DNA of 64,000 nt, taken from the NCBI RefSeq assembly GCF_000024005.1, contig NC_013132.1, positions 5,202,001-5,266,000 on the forward strand, given 5' to 3'. Shown here piece after piece: positions 19,601 to 27,476 of this stretch (its first letter is position 1; each line of letters begins with the position of its first letter). The DNA comes from Chitinophaga pinensis DSM 2588 (GTDB lineage Bacteria; Bacteroidota; Bacteroidia; Chitinophagales; Chitinophagaceae). The notes under the pieces are model-generated. The model was not told where the DNA came from and made no database searches. It worked only from the letters and a program-made list of their open reading frames with translations. The translations under genes were made by a program, and so were the position numbers.

Positions 19601-20002
19601 AATGGTCGTATCTGCCTGAGGAGAGGTTCCGGCAGGTGGCGGTATCGTTTTCTTTATGACAAAGTTCTTTCCTTCGAGTGCGTAGATGACCTGCTGATTG
19701 TGGAGGCAGAGGTCGAGTACTTCACGGACGGAGGCGTCTTTCACACGGAAAGTGACGGGGGCCGTATTGGCCAGTACACTTTCAGAATATACGATGGATA
19801 CGCCTGTCTGTGTGATGATTTCGGTAAACACATCGCGGAGCGGCATATTCCTGGCCGTCAGCGTCACTTTCTGGGAATATCCTGCGGCACTCACCTGTAA
19901 GATGATCACCAGTAGCAGGAACGTGGTCAATTTCATAACCAGGCAAATTTTGGTTGATAGCCCGCGCAGTGTGCGGGCCTGTACATAACAGTCGAAATGC
20001 AT
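16676..20002 (-). CDS. SusC/RagA-family TonB-dependent receptor with N-terminal STN domain
   Basis: A 1108-residue protein. The ATG at 20002 gives an N-terminal extension before a second plausible start at MKLTTFLLLVIILQVSA (residue 23), where the signal peptide really begins. After it comes a secretin/TonB short N-terminal (STN) domain (MPLRDVFTEIITQTGVSIVY), a carboxypeptidase-D-like domain (RGTVSAAAGGPLPGATVLVKG), the plug (VVSAEKLKDVTTNDVGSMLQGKVAGLQV) and the barrel ending in FNINIRF. The STN domain is the part that contacts the FecR anti-sigma factor, and FecR and sigma genes lie directly upstream, so the locus is likely autoregulated by substrate import. The substrate is probably a glycan or peptide, undetermined. 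Confidence 0.95.
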   Translation of the reverse strand: MHFDCYVQARTLRGLSTKICLVMKLTTFLLLVIILQVSAAGYSQKVTLTARNMPLRDVFTEIITQTGVSIVYSESVLANTAPVTFRVKDASVREVLDLCLHNQQVIYALEGKNFVIKKTIPPPAGTSPQADTTITIRGTVSAAAGGPLPGATVLVKGTRKGTQTNGEGQFTLSGVRKQDILIISNIGFTTREVAATEQVTLQLEEDTRNFNEVIVVGYSDKKKSELTSAVSVVSAEKLKDVTTNDVGSMLQGKVAGLQVVNSSGVPGTAAELRLRGVSSVNASQTPLFVVDGIIGGNYDPNDVESITVLKDAGATAMYGSQANAGVIIITTKKAKLGKTRFEAKVTTGFRKPDFGKMEMMNGSELYERHKEFYRDYIPGTDNNSYKVDILKFYAERPKTLQQQNYNWLTTMFGTAPVENVYISASGTSEKSEYYTGLSYYNERGTFMNTGFQRINLRGNSTYHFSKNVSVTNNINISGSTGNSYNYEDVYYAYLNMPWDNPYDANRNPVYVDGNVGFKWWSRDKVNPIHTIKNSNHPYKNFDVNYDLGLNINITDWLSFSSSNRAAVSYNKGSDYYSPVVAGLYNSTGYLNELSTLSYGVISNDLLKFNFHKGDHTISGLAGIAIENSKTEILGASGKGLPEGLSVLNVVSNNQLVTGSYDQAIIQSFISQLSYGYKDKYFLTGSYRVDGSTAFPASKRYGSFPAVSAAWQISHEDFLLHSRLFSNLKVRASYGVTGTQDIGSSRYLGLYALSSQYNGGTAATPSQLPSPNLTWESKRQLNAGLDIGLFNRINLTIDAYNNVTDNLLLQVPQPLSVGFEQRWENVGKVINNGIELGINTVNIKTEDFEWTTDFNINYNTNKLKELPSDITRTQPTWSISQIYRNDGNLYEFYMPKWLGVNKETGAPQWEVINRDANGKEISRSATSDYASATYQEVGSALPKLQGGFTTQWTYKNVSLSVNAYYLTGNKVFSNSLRFVMNDGNEPYYNQINLPSDYKIWTHPGDDATEPSPQNAANSTETSTRYLKDGDFLAIRNISLSYKLSKAWMTRWHMDGVTLSLTADNVYTFTKFLGQDPATTITSGSYVMPGVSDFKYPNNRQFLFNINIRF

Positions 20003-20126
20003 ACTTTTGCAATGTTTGGTAGTACTTAAATGGTCTTTACAGCGATTATTGAGGATGCCAGATAACTGACCGGAGGTGTTGCGAGCATCTCCGGTTTTAT
20101 CAACGCATCTTTCTGGTTGATACTAA

Positions 20127-21275
20127 TTATGGTAATACAATTACTTTTCTACCTTCAATCCCGAAATGATTAAAGCCATTCCCTTCCAGCAGGGCCAGTA
20201 CGTCTGCCAGCTGCAGGTCTCTTCCTATACCGCCTCCGTATAATTCCGCTCCGGGGCTGGCTTTATAAACGATGTCTACATCGTACCAGCGGGCTACTTC
20301 TCTTAATATGGCGGGTAAAGCCATGTCATTGAAAACAAACATGCCGTTCTTCCACGCGGTTACTTTTCTGATGTCAGCTGTTTTTACGGTCAGCTGATGA
20401 TCCTGGTTGTCTATCACTGCCTGTTGTCCAGGTTGTAACAATTGTTTTGTACTGCCTTCCTTCACCAGTATGCTACCGGTGAGCAATGTGGTATTAACTG
20501 AATTTTCATCCCCATAGGCCATTACATCGAAGTCTGTGCCCAATACAAGCACTTCCATGTCACGCACCTTTACTTTAAATGGTTGCTGCGCATTGGCTGC
20601 GATCTCAAAGTATCCCTGTCCGTCCAGTTCCACAACGCGTTCCTTTCCTGAGAAAGTGGTGGGGTAGCGTAACATGGAAGCTGAGTTCAGCCATACTTTA
20701 GTGCCATCAGGCAATACGAGTCTGAATTGTCCTCCTCTTGGCGTGGTGAGTTTGTTATAGTGAATATTGCCATCTGTTGGCTGACTGGCATATAATAGCT
20801 GTCCGTTTTGTTGTCTGATCGCTACGTTACCCTGCTGAATCAGCTGTTTCCCTGTACTATCCAGCGGCACTGTCGTACCATCTGATAATGTCAGTACGGC
20901 TTTATTGGTCGCCGGCAGAATACGCCGCTGAGCAGGCTGTATCAGCACCGTCGCTTGCTTTCCGGTCCGTTTGGATGGTAGCAACCAGTAGGCGGTACCA
21001 GCCAGTAACAATAACGATGCAGCGATAGCGATTCTTTTGAGGGGAATAGTCTTCCGTACCGGAACAGCGGGTTTAATCTGCCGGTACACTGCTTCATAAT
21101 CAATCTCCGGGGCAGGATGTCTTGCCTGCCATATCTCTTCCAGCAATTGTTCCAGTCCTTCCGGACCATCACCCTGACCAATAGCAGAAAACAGTTCATC
21201 CAGCTCTTCCCGGCTGCATGTTTTGTCTGCATAACGTGCTAATAGATAAGCAATTCTTTGTTGGTGATCAGGCAT
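20127..21275 (-). CDS. FecR-family anti-sigma factor
   Basis: A 382-residue single-pass membrane protein. An N-terminal cytosolic part (LLARYADKTCSREELDELF) is followed by one hydrophobic helix near residues 82-100. The periplasmic FecR domain has the signature TPRGGQFRLVLPDGTKVWLNSASMLRYPTTF. A C-terminal STN-like region (LPAILREVARWYDVDIVYK) is present, as in Bacteroidota FecR proteins. It relays the signal from the SusC-type transducer to the ECF sigma factor encoded 55 bp upstream. Confidence 0.93.
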   Translation of the reverse strand: MPDHQQRIAYLLARYADKTCSREELDELFSAIGQGDGPEGLEQLLEEIWQARHPAPEIDYEAVYRQIKPAVPVRKTIPLKRIAIAASLLLLAGTAYWLLPSKRTGKQATVLIQPAQRRILPATNKAVLTLSDGTTVPLDSTGKQLIQQGNVAIRQQNGQLLYASQPTDGNIHYNKLTTPRGGQFRLVLPDGTKVWLNSASMLRYPTTFSGKERVVELDGQGYFEIAANAQQPFKVKVRDMEVLVLGTDFDVMAYGDENSVNTTLLTGSILVKEGSTKQLLQPGQQAVIDNQDHQLTVKTADIRKVTAWKNGMFVFNDMALPAILREVARWYDVDIVYKASPGAELYGGGIGRDLQLADVLALLEGNGFNHFGIEGRKVIVLP

Positions 21276-21330
21276 ATAACTATAAAGACGAACGTGAGAG
21301 AATAAAGGACCGTGGTTTTGGATAATTTTT

Positions 21331-21912
21331 TCAGAAGTTGCTCAGGAGGCAGAGAAGCAACAGAAATTCAGCATGTTGTGACAGAAACTGACGTATGAAG
21401 CGGAGTGTTTCCACCTGTACGTTTTTAACCCTGCTCTTGGATAAATGCAGTTTGTCGGCGATGGTGGCATGATCAAGTCCGTCCTGTCTGCTCAGGCGGA
21501 AAATAGTACGTTGCTGCTCGCTGAGCCGTGAAAGGGCGGTATTGATCAATTGCTGGCTTTCCCGGGCATCCAGTTCCAGATCGAGGGCATCTGCAGTGGC
21601 GGATATATTGGCCCACACATGATCCACCAGTTTCTGTTGCCGGGCTATTTTTCGGAGATGATCCAGGGTTTTATTCCTGGCGATGATAAAGATATAACTG
21701 GCTGGATTGACGATAGCGGGCAGCTGTTCCCTGCTTGTCCAGAGTGTAAGGAAAGTCTCCTGGAGAATGTCTTCTGCGTCAACAGCAGAATGTGTCAGAT
21801 GGAAAATAAACGCAGCCACCTGCCTGCTATGCCGGTCGTATAGCTGCCGGAAGGCGCTTTCGTCGCCTTGCCTCATTTTTTGTAACAGTTCCGTATCGGT
21901 ATCTGGCTGCAT
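21331..21912 (-). CDS. ECF sigma factor of the Bacteroidota FecI-like/SusCD group
   Basis: A 193-residue ECF sigma factor. Region 2 is DESAFRQLYDRHSRQVAAFIFHLTHSAVDAEDILQETFLTLW and region 4 is LSRLSEQQRTIFRLSRQDGLDHATIADKLHLSKSRVKNVQVETLRFIRQFL. It is the first gene of the minus-strand unit sigma, fecR, susC, susD and PKD lipoprotein, so it likely directs transcription of the transporter operon once released by FecR. The C-terminus ends in a hydrophobic tail (LLLLCLLSNF), common in this group. Confidence 0.93.
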   Translation of the reverse strand: MQPDTDTELLQKMRQGDESAFRQLYDRHSRQVAAFIFHLTHSAVDAEDILQETFLTLWTSREQLPAIVNPASYIFIIARNKTLDHLRKIARQQKLVDHVWANISATADALDLELDARESQQLINTALSRLSEQQRTIFRLSRQDGLDHATIADKLHLSKSRVKNVQVETLRFIRQFLSQHAEFLLLLCLLSNF

Positions 21913-22035
21913 GCGTAAAATCCGCTGTCTCCCTTTAGCTGCTTTAAAATGTTAACTATCTAAAAATACAAAAAAACTATACTTATCCTTCTTATCTTGC
22001 ATACAGATTTATCTTTATTCAAACACCATATCCCT

Positions 22036-22911
22036 ATGCACGCTGCTGGTACTTTCTATAAGGCCTCAGGATTGATTAAGCCTAAACGACTGTTCCTTTC
22101 TTTATTTGGTGGTATTTCTCTTTCCGTACTGATCGGCTGGTTGTTTTACTTTCTTACCAACTTTATCTCTTTTGTTTATCTGAACTTCATCTTACTCTTT
22201 GGGGTACTTTGTGCCAGTATTGTCGCTTTTACTTTATTGCGGCTTTTCAGTAAGAGCAGACATCATGTATTAAATGTATCACTGGCAGCACTATTCTGCT
22301 ACCTGGCATGGTCAGCTCAGTGGACGTTTTATAACCAGCAATGGAATTCCGGATATTCTTTCCTGGAGGGTGTCTTTAATCCCTTTGCGACTTTTGAAAT
22401 CATCGCAAGACGGATCGTGCAGATAGATACGGATCATTTTAACAGGGCGGCGGGACGGTTTCCTTTTAGCGGCGGACTCACAGGATTCTTTTATGTGATA
22501 GAATTTATTGCTTTTATGTTGCCGGTGAAGTTCCTGTTGGAGGATAAACAATATTATTGTGAGGGATGCGACCGCTTCTACGATCAGAAGGATGCTTTTG
22601 TAACAGAAACAGGTTCCTTCTTTTCAATTCTGGGTGGCGCAGGTGAAAATCATGTATATAATTTTCTGCCGGAGGTAAGCTACTATAGTAAGCTTGCGCC
22701 TATCTATGCAAGAACAAGAGAGATCGTGAAGGTATCTATCCACTATTGTCCAAAATGTCTTGATAACAATATTATTTCTGTATCTGCGTTTGAACAACAA
22801 CCTGATTCTGATAATCAAAATAAGGCGCCGTTAACAAATGAAATTGAAATAACCCGCGGAATGTACATAGAAAAAGATACAGCGCATTTATTAATTCGTA
22901 AATTCGCATAA
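22036..22911 (+). CDS. Uncharacterised membrane protein with a CxxC...CxxC zinc-ribbon-like cytosolic part
   Basis: About 291 residues from the ATG at 22036, which begins MHAAGTFYKASGLI; an upstream TTG at 21997 is less likely. There are three to four hydrophobic segments in the first half (GGISLSVLIGWLFYFL, FISFVYLNFILLFGVLC, LNVSLAALFCYLAWSAQW) and one near LTGFFYVIEFIAFMLP. After the last helix two Cys pairs occur, YYCEGCDRFY and HYCPKCLDN, which could bind one zinc ion. I do not recognise the family. It is a single-gene unit with a perfect terminator directly downstream. Confidence 0.7.
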   Translation: MHAAGTFYKASGLIKPKRLFLSLFGGISLSVLIGWLFYFLTNFISFVYLNFILLFGVLCASIVAFTLLRLFSKSRHHVLNVSLAALFCYLAWSAQWTFYNQQWNSGYSFLEGVFNPFATFEIIARRIVQIDTDHFNRAAGRFPFSGGLTGFFYVIEFIAFMLPVKFLLEDKQYYCEGCDRFYDQKDAFVTETGSFFSILGGAGENHVYNFLPEVSYYSKLAPIYARTREIVKVSIHYCPKCLDNNIISVSAFEQQPDSDNQNKAPLTNEIEITRGMYIEKDTAHLLIRKFA

Positions 22912-22931
22912 ACTACCATCCCAATAAATTC

Positions 22932-22959
22932 AAAAAGGTCCGCAATTGCGGACCTTTTT
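22932..22959. terminator. Perfect 28-nt palindromic terminator
   Basis: AAAAAGGTCCGCAA followed by its exact complement, with T-runs on both sides, lies between convergent genes ending at 22911 and 22982. It can serve both. Confidence 0.85.
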
Positions 22960-22981
22960 CTTTCCAGCTACTTTACACGTA

Positions 22982-24523
22982 TCATAATGCTGTTTCGTCT
23001 GCGCCTATATCCACCCTGTTATTCTGCTTACGCGACTGCTTGTCGATATCCAGTTCGCCGGATGCAGGCACAAAAGCAGGATCACCGGCGTTAATACAGG
23101 CCGACCCACTTGCCAGATGCAGGTTCAGTGTAGCCAGCGTACTGTTGATAAAAGTCGGGATACCATAAGTACTGTTGGCATCCAGTCCGGTACCACTCTT
23201 GAAGGTGGCCAGCGAACCATAACTTGTACCATTGATACCACCCCAGTCAAACGTGATGGTATTGGCCGTACCGGAAGCCGTATAATATTTATTATAGTTC
23301 ATGGCGAGATTGGTGCTGGTATATCCCAACAGGGCAATCACCACAATGTTGCTGGCTGACTGTACGACATTATTAGAGAGGGTGATATGATCTGTATGCT
23401 GGAGACTGATCTCTCCTCCCCACCCGCCGTTGGTGTAATTCTTAAACAAGGTGTTGTTAGTAGCTGAAGACCAGGCTACTTTACTACCTGCTGCATTCGA
23501 ACCAATTACAAGACCTGCTTCTTTATTATTGTAAATAAAGTTGCTGCGGATATTGATACCTTCCGCTGTATTGTTTGCATTCTCACAACCCACAGTAATA
23601 CCTGCGCCGTTGTTAAAACTGGTATTTCCTTCGATGTTGATCCACTTACCACCATCTACATAAATACCACCACTGGTAGCCACCGGAGATACACAGTTGT
23701 ACACCACATTATTTTTCACATTCCCATTACGGGCAAAGTTCACACTATCCGGTGCACCCGTCCAGCTATAATGCCCGGTCATATCTATACCGATGTTTTT
23801 GATATGGTGTACGATGTTGTTCTCAATCAGGAAGTTGTTGACGTTACCGGACATGGTCAGTCCTTCGCTATAACCGGTGTTGCAGGCGTATATCTGGTTA
23901 CTGCCCACATAGATCTGTGAGTAGGCGGTTTGTGTAGTACCGACTATCACCAGTGGATTCGCATTATTCGCAGAAGAAGGAACCGCTGTAGAGTCGCTTG
24001 TCCAGCCGATATTATAAATACGGCAGGAAGTAATCTGTACATCCGTACCAGCGCCGCTGATATAGATTCCGGAGGCAAAACTCCTGATGTTGTTGGCAAT
24101 ACGGATGTTGTTGATCCTCAGATAGCTTTTACTACTGACATTAATCATGGCATTCTGCGCATTATTGGTGGCGCCTACGCCATCCAGTATTACTGTACCT
24201 CCGCTGTAGTTGGTCAGCGTAATGGGTTCAGCCGCAGAAGCGCCGGAATGCGGCCAGTTAAGCCGTTCCTTATAGGTACCACCCGCTACATAAATGGTGC
24301 TGCCTGCTCCTTCGGTGGTCTTGTTGAGTGCTGCCTGAATGGTTTTCAGGGCAGTCGTGGCAGTTGTACCGGCATTGGCGTCATTACCCGAAGTACCGTT
24401 GACATAGTAATTGGTGATGACCAGTTCGGGATGGGCATCAGTCGTTTGTTCCTGTAATTTGTCTTCTTTCTTAGTACAGGCAATCAGGGTCGCCAATAAC
24501 AGGCATGCGATGGCATTCTTCAT
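22982..24523 (-). CDS. Right-handed parallel beta-helix lipoprotein
   Basis: A 513-residue predicted lipoprotein (lipobox LIAC, Cys about residue 16). It starts with YYVNGTSGNDANAGTTATTALKTIQAALN, the DUF1565-type cap of pectate-lyase-like beta-helix proteins. Repeated N-N-x-I/V and 'NNIVHHIKNIGIDMTG' type coils follow, ending in the frequent INAGDPAFVPASGELDIDKQSR...VDIGADE tail. Such proteins bind or cleave polysaccharides such as pectins (for example PL9-type lyases), but no catalytic residues can be assigned by eye. It is probably anchored at the cell surface. Confidence 0.82.
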   Translation of the reverse strand: MKNAIACLLLATLIACTKKEDKLQEQTTDAHPELVITNYYVNGTSGNDANAGTTATTALKTIQAALNKTTEGAGSTIYVAGGTYKERLNWPHSGASAAEPITLTNYSGGTVILDGVGATNNAQNAMINVSSKSYLRINNIRIANNIRSFASGIYISGAGTDVQITSCRIYNIGWTSDSTAVPSSANNANPLVIVGTTQTAYSQIYVGSNQIYACNTGYSEGLTMSGNVNNFLIENNIVHHIKNIGIDMTGHYSWTGAPDSVNFARNGNVKNNVVYNCVSPVATSGGIYVDGGKWINIEGNTSFNNGAGITVGCENANNTAEGINIRSNFIYNNKEAGLVIGSNAAGSKVAWSSATNNTLFKNYTNGGWGGEISLQHTDHITLSNNVVQSASNIVVIALLGYTSTNLAMNYNKYYTASGTANTITFDWGGINGTSYGSLATFKSGTGLDANSTYGIPTFINSTLATLNLHLASGSACINAGDPAFVPASGELDIDKQSRKQNNRVDIGADETAL

Positions 24524-24744
24524 AGTGGTTTGTTTTGTTAATGAGGGAAAAGTTCATCGGTAAAGACGTTTCTGCGTCCACAAAAGGACCGTCACAAAAA
24601 CATAATTATTTGAAAATAAAACGAATAATAAAAAACCACTATCTACATAAAATTAATTTCCAGTATAATTAGGTAGATTCATAAAAAATGGCATAGTTTT
24701 GTCTACTGTACTGTATAAATTGATAAACCATAAAAAGTCAGGCT

Positions 24745-25221
24745 ATGAAAAAGTTATTTTTGAGTTTAGCAACCGTAACGGTGCTATTCGCCTGTAATAA
24801 CAAAGCGTCACAGGAAGAAGCTATTGAAAGTGCCAAACAGGCGGCTGTAGATTCTGTTAATAATGCGAACGCAGTAAACGAAGCAAAACAACAGGCGATT
24901 GATTCCATGAAGGCTGTTGAAAAAGCACGCGCAAGCAGTGCACCAGCAACCGTACATCACAGTAATAGTAACAGTGAAGACAACAGCGCTCCTGCTGCTT
25001 CTACTGCAACTACTACTACTGAAAAGAAAAAAGGCTGGAGCCATACTGCTAAAGGCGCCGTTGTAGGTGCTGGTACCGGTGCGGTAACAGGTGCGATCAT
25101 CAACAAGAACGACCGTGTGAAAGGTGCGGCTATTGGTACTGTAGTAGGTGCTGGTGCAGGTGCCGGTATCGGTGCGATCGTTGATCACGCTAAAAAGAAA
25201 AAAGAAGCTAACAAGCAGTAA
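24745..25221 (+). CDS. Glycine-zipper lipoprotein
   Basis: A 158-residue predicted lipoprotein (lipobox LFAC, Cys about residue 17). A charged, Ala-rich helical stretch (residues 20-60) and a Ser/Thr-rich linker lead to a glycine-zipper segment, AKGAVVGAGTGAVTGAIINK and KGAAIGTVVGAGAGAGIGAIV. It ends with a Lys-rich tail. Glycine-zipper proteins insert in or bridge envelope membranes (as in SlyB or YMGG-like proteins), often as stress-responsive envelope factors. It is a single gene with its own terminator. Function in this organism is unknown. Confidence 0.85.
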   Translation: MKKLFLSLATVTVLFACNNKASQEEAIESAKQAAVDSVNNANAVNEAKQQAIDSMKAVEKARASSAPATVHHSNSNSEDNSAPAASTATTTTEKKKGWSHTAKGAVVGAGTGAVTGAIINKNDRVKGAAIGTVVGAGAGAGIGAIVDHAKKKKEANKQ

Positions 25222-25248
25222 TTGCTTGCAGGAATACATTTTTTGAGG

Positions 25249-25278
25249 TCCCGGACGTATCGAGCGTCCGGGATTTTT
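25249..25278 (+). terminator. Rho-independent terminator after the glycine-zipper gene
   Basis: TCCCGGACG (25249-25257) pairs with CGTCCGGGA (25265-25273), followed by TTTTTAT. Confidence 0.85.
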
Positions 25279-25403
25279 ATTGATTACCCCTTTATAAGCC
25301 CTGTTTTGCGCTATCCGGCTTGTCCCGGGAAATATTACAGGCGGTTATAAAAACCGCGCTATTATCTCTACTTTTCGGCTTGCGGTCAATAAATCCCATC
25401 ATC

Positions 25404-26480
25404 ATGCTGAAAACGTATACACTGCTCCTCTCCCTGTTTCTATCCGTCAATACCTATGCACAACCGGCTTATCCCAAACCACAGGAAGGCAATTATACCA
25501 TTGCACATTATACGTTTGAAAACGGGCAGGAACTCGCAGCACTCAACCTGCATTATTACACCATTGGTAGCCCGAAAAAGGGAAAAGATGGTAAAATAGC
25601 CAATGCGGTACTGATCATGCATGGCACCACTTCTTCTGCAGCTGCGTTTCTTTCAAAGCAGTTTGCCGGGGAACTATTCGGTCCGGGTCAGTTACTGGAT
25701 GCCACAAAATACTTTATCATACTACCCGACGCGATTGGTCATGGGAAATCGAGCCGTCCGAGTGACAGTCTGCATATGCAGTTTCCCAACTATACCTACA
25801 ATGACATGGTCACTGCTGAGCATGAACTGGTTACCAAACACCTGGGGATCGATCATCTTCGCCTGATACTGGGCACATCCATGGGAGCGATGCACGCCTG
25901 GGTATGGGGTTATACCTATCCCGACTTTATGGACGCAATCATGCCACTGGCCTGTCAGCCAGCACCTATTGCCGGCCGTAACAGGATGATGCGTAAAATG
26001 GCCATCGATCTTATTAAAATGGATCCTGCCTGGAATAACGGCGAGTATCAAACACAGCCTGTATTGGGTATGAGTGGTGCTTTGTCTTCTTTTTTCTTCA
26101 TGAACAGCAGTCCGCTGCAATTGCAGCTGTCTGCTCCTACACGTATTGCTGCGGATACGCTTGTGGCGCATATGAGACGTGCTAATCTGGCTGCCCTGGA
26201 TGCCAATGATGTTATTTACGCCCTGGAGGCTTCCCGGTATTACGATCCCTCTCCTTATCTCCAAAAGATAAAAGCCACCGTATATGCCATCAATTCAGCG
26301 GATGACGAGATCAATCCTGCGGAACTCGGTGTAATGGAACGGGAAATTAAAAAGGTAGCATATGGTCGTTATGTCCTCCTGCCTATTACGGATAAAACAG
26401 TTGGTCATGGTACGAATTCACTGCCTGCCGCATGGGGCGTATATCTGAAAGAATTGCTGGAAGTATCTGCAAAACGGTAG
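25404..26480 (+). CDS. Secreted alpha/beta-hydrolase, homoserine-acetyltransferase-like
   Basis: 358 residues from the ATG at 25404 (MLKTYTLLLSLFLSVNTYAQ signal peptide); a TTG upstream at 25320 would add an unlikely leader. The alpha/beta-hydrolase core shows NAVLIMHGTTSS, the nucleophile elbow GTSMGAMHAW (Ser), DDEINPAE (acid region) and a C-terminal GHGTNSLPAAW (His). The order and the GTSMGAMHAW elbow resemble the MetX-like group, but the signal peptide points to a periplasmic hydrolase rather than a biosynthetic enzyme. A PPC-domain gene follows 54 bp downstream. Confidence 0.82.
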   Translation: MLKTYTLLLSLFLSVNTYAQPAYPKPQEGNYTIAHYTFENGQELAALNLHYYTIGSPKKGKDGKIANAVLIMHGTTSSAAAFLSKQFAGELFGPGQLLDATKYFIILPDAIGHGKSSRPSDSLHMQFPNYTYNDMVTAEHELVTKHLGIDHLRLILGTSMGAMHAWVWGYTYPDFMDAIMPLACQPAPIAGRNRMMRKMAIDLIKMDPAWNNGEYQTQPVLGMSGALSSFFFMNSSPLQLQLSAPTRIAADTLVAHMRRANLAALDANDVIYALEASRYYDPSPYLQKIKATVYAINSADDEINPAELGVMEREIKKVAYGRYVLLPITDKTVGHGTNSLPAAWGVYLKELLEVSAKR

Positions 26481-26534
26481 TCCGGACCTGCCGATGGCAC
26501 ATTATTCGTTCCTGATGGAGTGTAAAGCTTCATT

Positions 26535-27020
26535 ATGAAAAAGATCGCTTACTTCCTGATACAGTTGTTATCAGTCGGACTGGCAGCCAACGCGCAATCT
26601 CCTTATGTGAAAGTGCCCGCAGGGTATCTGATGGTATTACAGCAGGGTGATGACCTTTTTGCCCAACTTGAAGCATTTATGCTGAAGGAGAACATCCCGG
26701 CGGCTAACTTCACCGGAATGGGCTTTGTGAATGCGAAATTTGGCTTTTTTAATCAGCAGACCAAGCAATATGATCCCAGGTCATTTGATAACGTAGAACT
26801 GGCCAGTATGCAGGGGAGCATTGCCTGGCAACAGGATACCGTATCCATTCACGCACATGGGGTGGTTACCGACAACACCTTTCAGGCTTACGGTGGACAT
26901 ATGCTGGGCGCCACCGTGAGTACAGGATCTGTAGAGATCATGATTACGGTGCACGATAAGCGGTTTAAAAGAGTAAAAGATGAAAAGATCGGGGCGAATG
27001 TGTTACAACTGAGGGAGTAA
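26535..27020 (+). CDS. Secreted PPC-domain (DUF296) protein
   Basis: A 161-residue protein with a signal peptide (ending ANAQ) and a PPC/DUF296 domain: YLMVLQQGDDLFAQLEAFMLKENIPAANFTGMGFVNAKFGFF, VSIHAHGVVTDNTFQAYGGHMLGATVSTGSVEIMI. The His-rich HAHGVV...GGH motif is the typical core, which in structures binds a metal or small ligands. In plants the domain accompanies AT-hooks; bacterial stand-alone forms are uncharacterised. Probably cotranscribed with the upstream hydrolase. Confidence 0.85.
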   Translation: MKKIAYFLIQLLSVGLAANAQSPYVKVPAGYLMVLQQGDDLFAQLEAFMLKENIPAANFTGMGFVNAKFGFFNQQTKQYDPRSFDNVELASMQGSIAWQQDTVSIHAHGVVTDNTFQAYGGHMLGATVSTGSVEIMITVHDKRFKRVKDEKIGANVLQLRE

Positions 27021-27026
27021 GTCCGC

Positions 27027-27407
27027 TTATTCATCAATAGCTTTCTCGAAGTCAAAAAGACTATCAAAGTGCAAGTTGAAATCACTGAAATCTCCGCGGG
27101 CCAGGATAATACCATTATATGCGAGTAATTTAAACCCTGCTGCATCGTCTGTCAGCGTGTATGCCCATTCATGCATATCATCGGGGCGTCTTGAAAGACT
27201 GACATTCGCATTTTCCCTCTCTATAAAGCCCTGAATATAAAATACGCCGCCGCATACCAGCATGAGTTGTTCACCTTTTATATCCGTCCATAAACGAACG
27301 GCCATACGCCGGAGAGAAATGCTATAAGCCCAGATCTGTGCGTTGCAGTCCTTATGTTGCTGCAGTATTTCGTTAATACGATCGATGTCTTTTACAATGG
27401 TCACCAT
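27027..27407 (-). CDS. Conserved-looking hypothetical protein
   Basis: A 126-residue soluble protein rich in aromatic and acidic residues (CGGVFYIQGFIERENANVSLSRR, DDMHEWAYTLTDDAAGFKLLAYNGIILARG). No signal peptide or membrane segment. The composition and codon pattern fit a real gene, and it fills the space between convergent neighbours. I do not recognise the family. Confidence 0.6.
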   Translation of the reverse strand: MVTIVKDIDRINEILQQHKDCNAQIWAYSISLRRMAVRLWTDIKGEQLMLVCGGVFYIQGFIERENANVSLSRRPDDMHEWAYTLTDDAAGFKLLAYNGIILARGDFSDFNLHFDSLFDFEKAIDE

Positions 27408-27476
27408 AGTGGTAAAATTGGCATTATGGGCTAATAATATGACGAAAAGCAGCCTAATTAGCTAAAAGGACAGACT

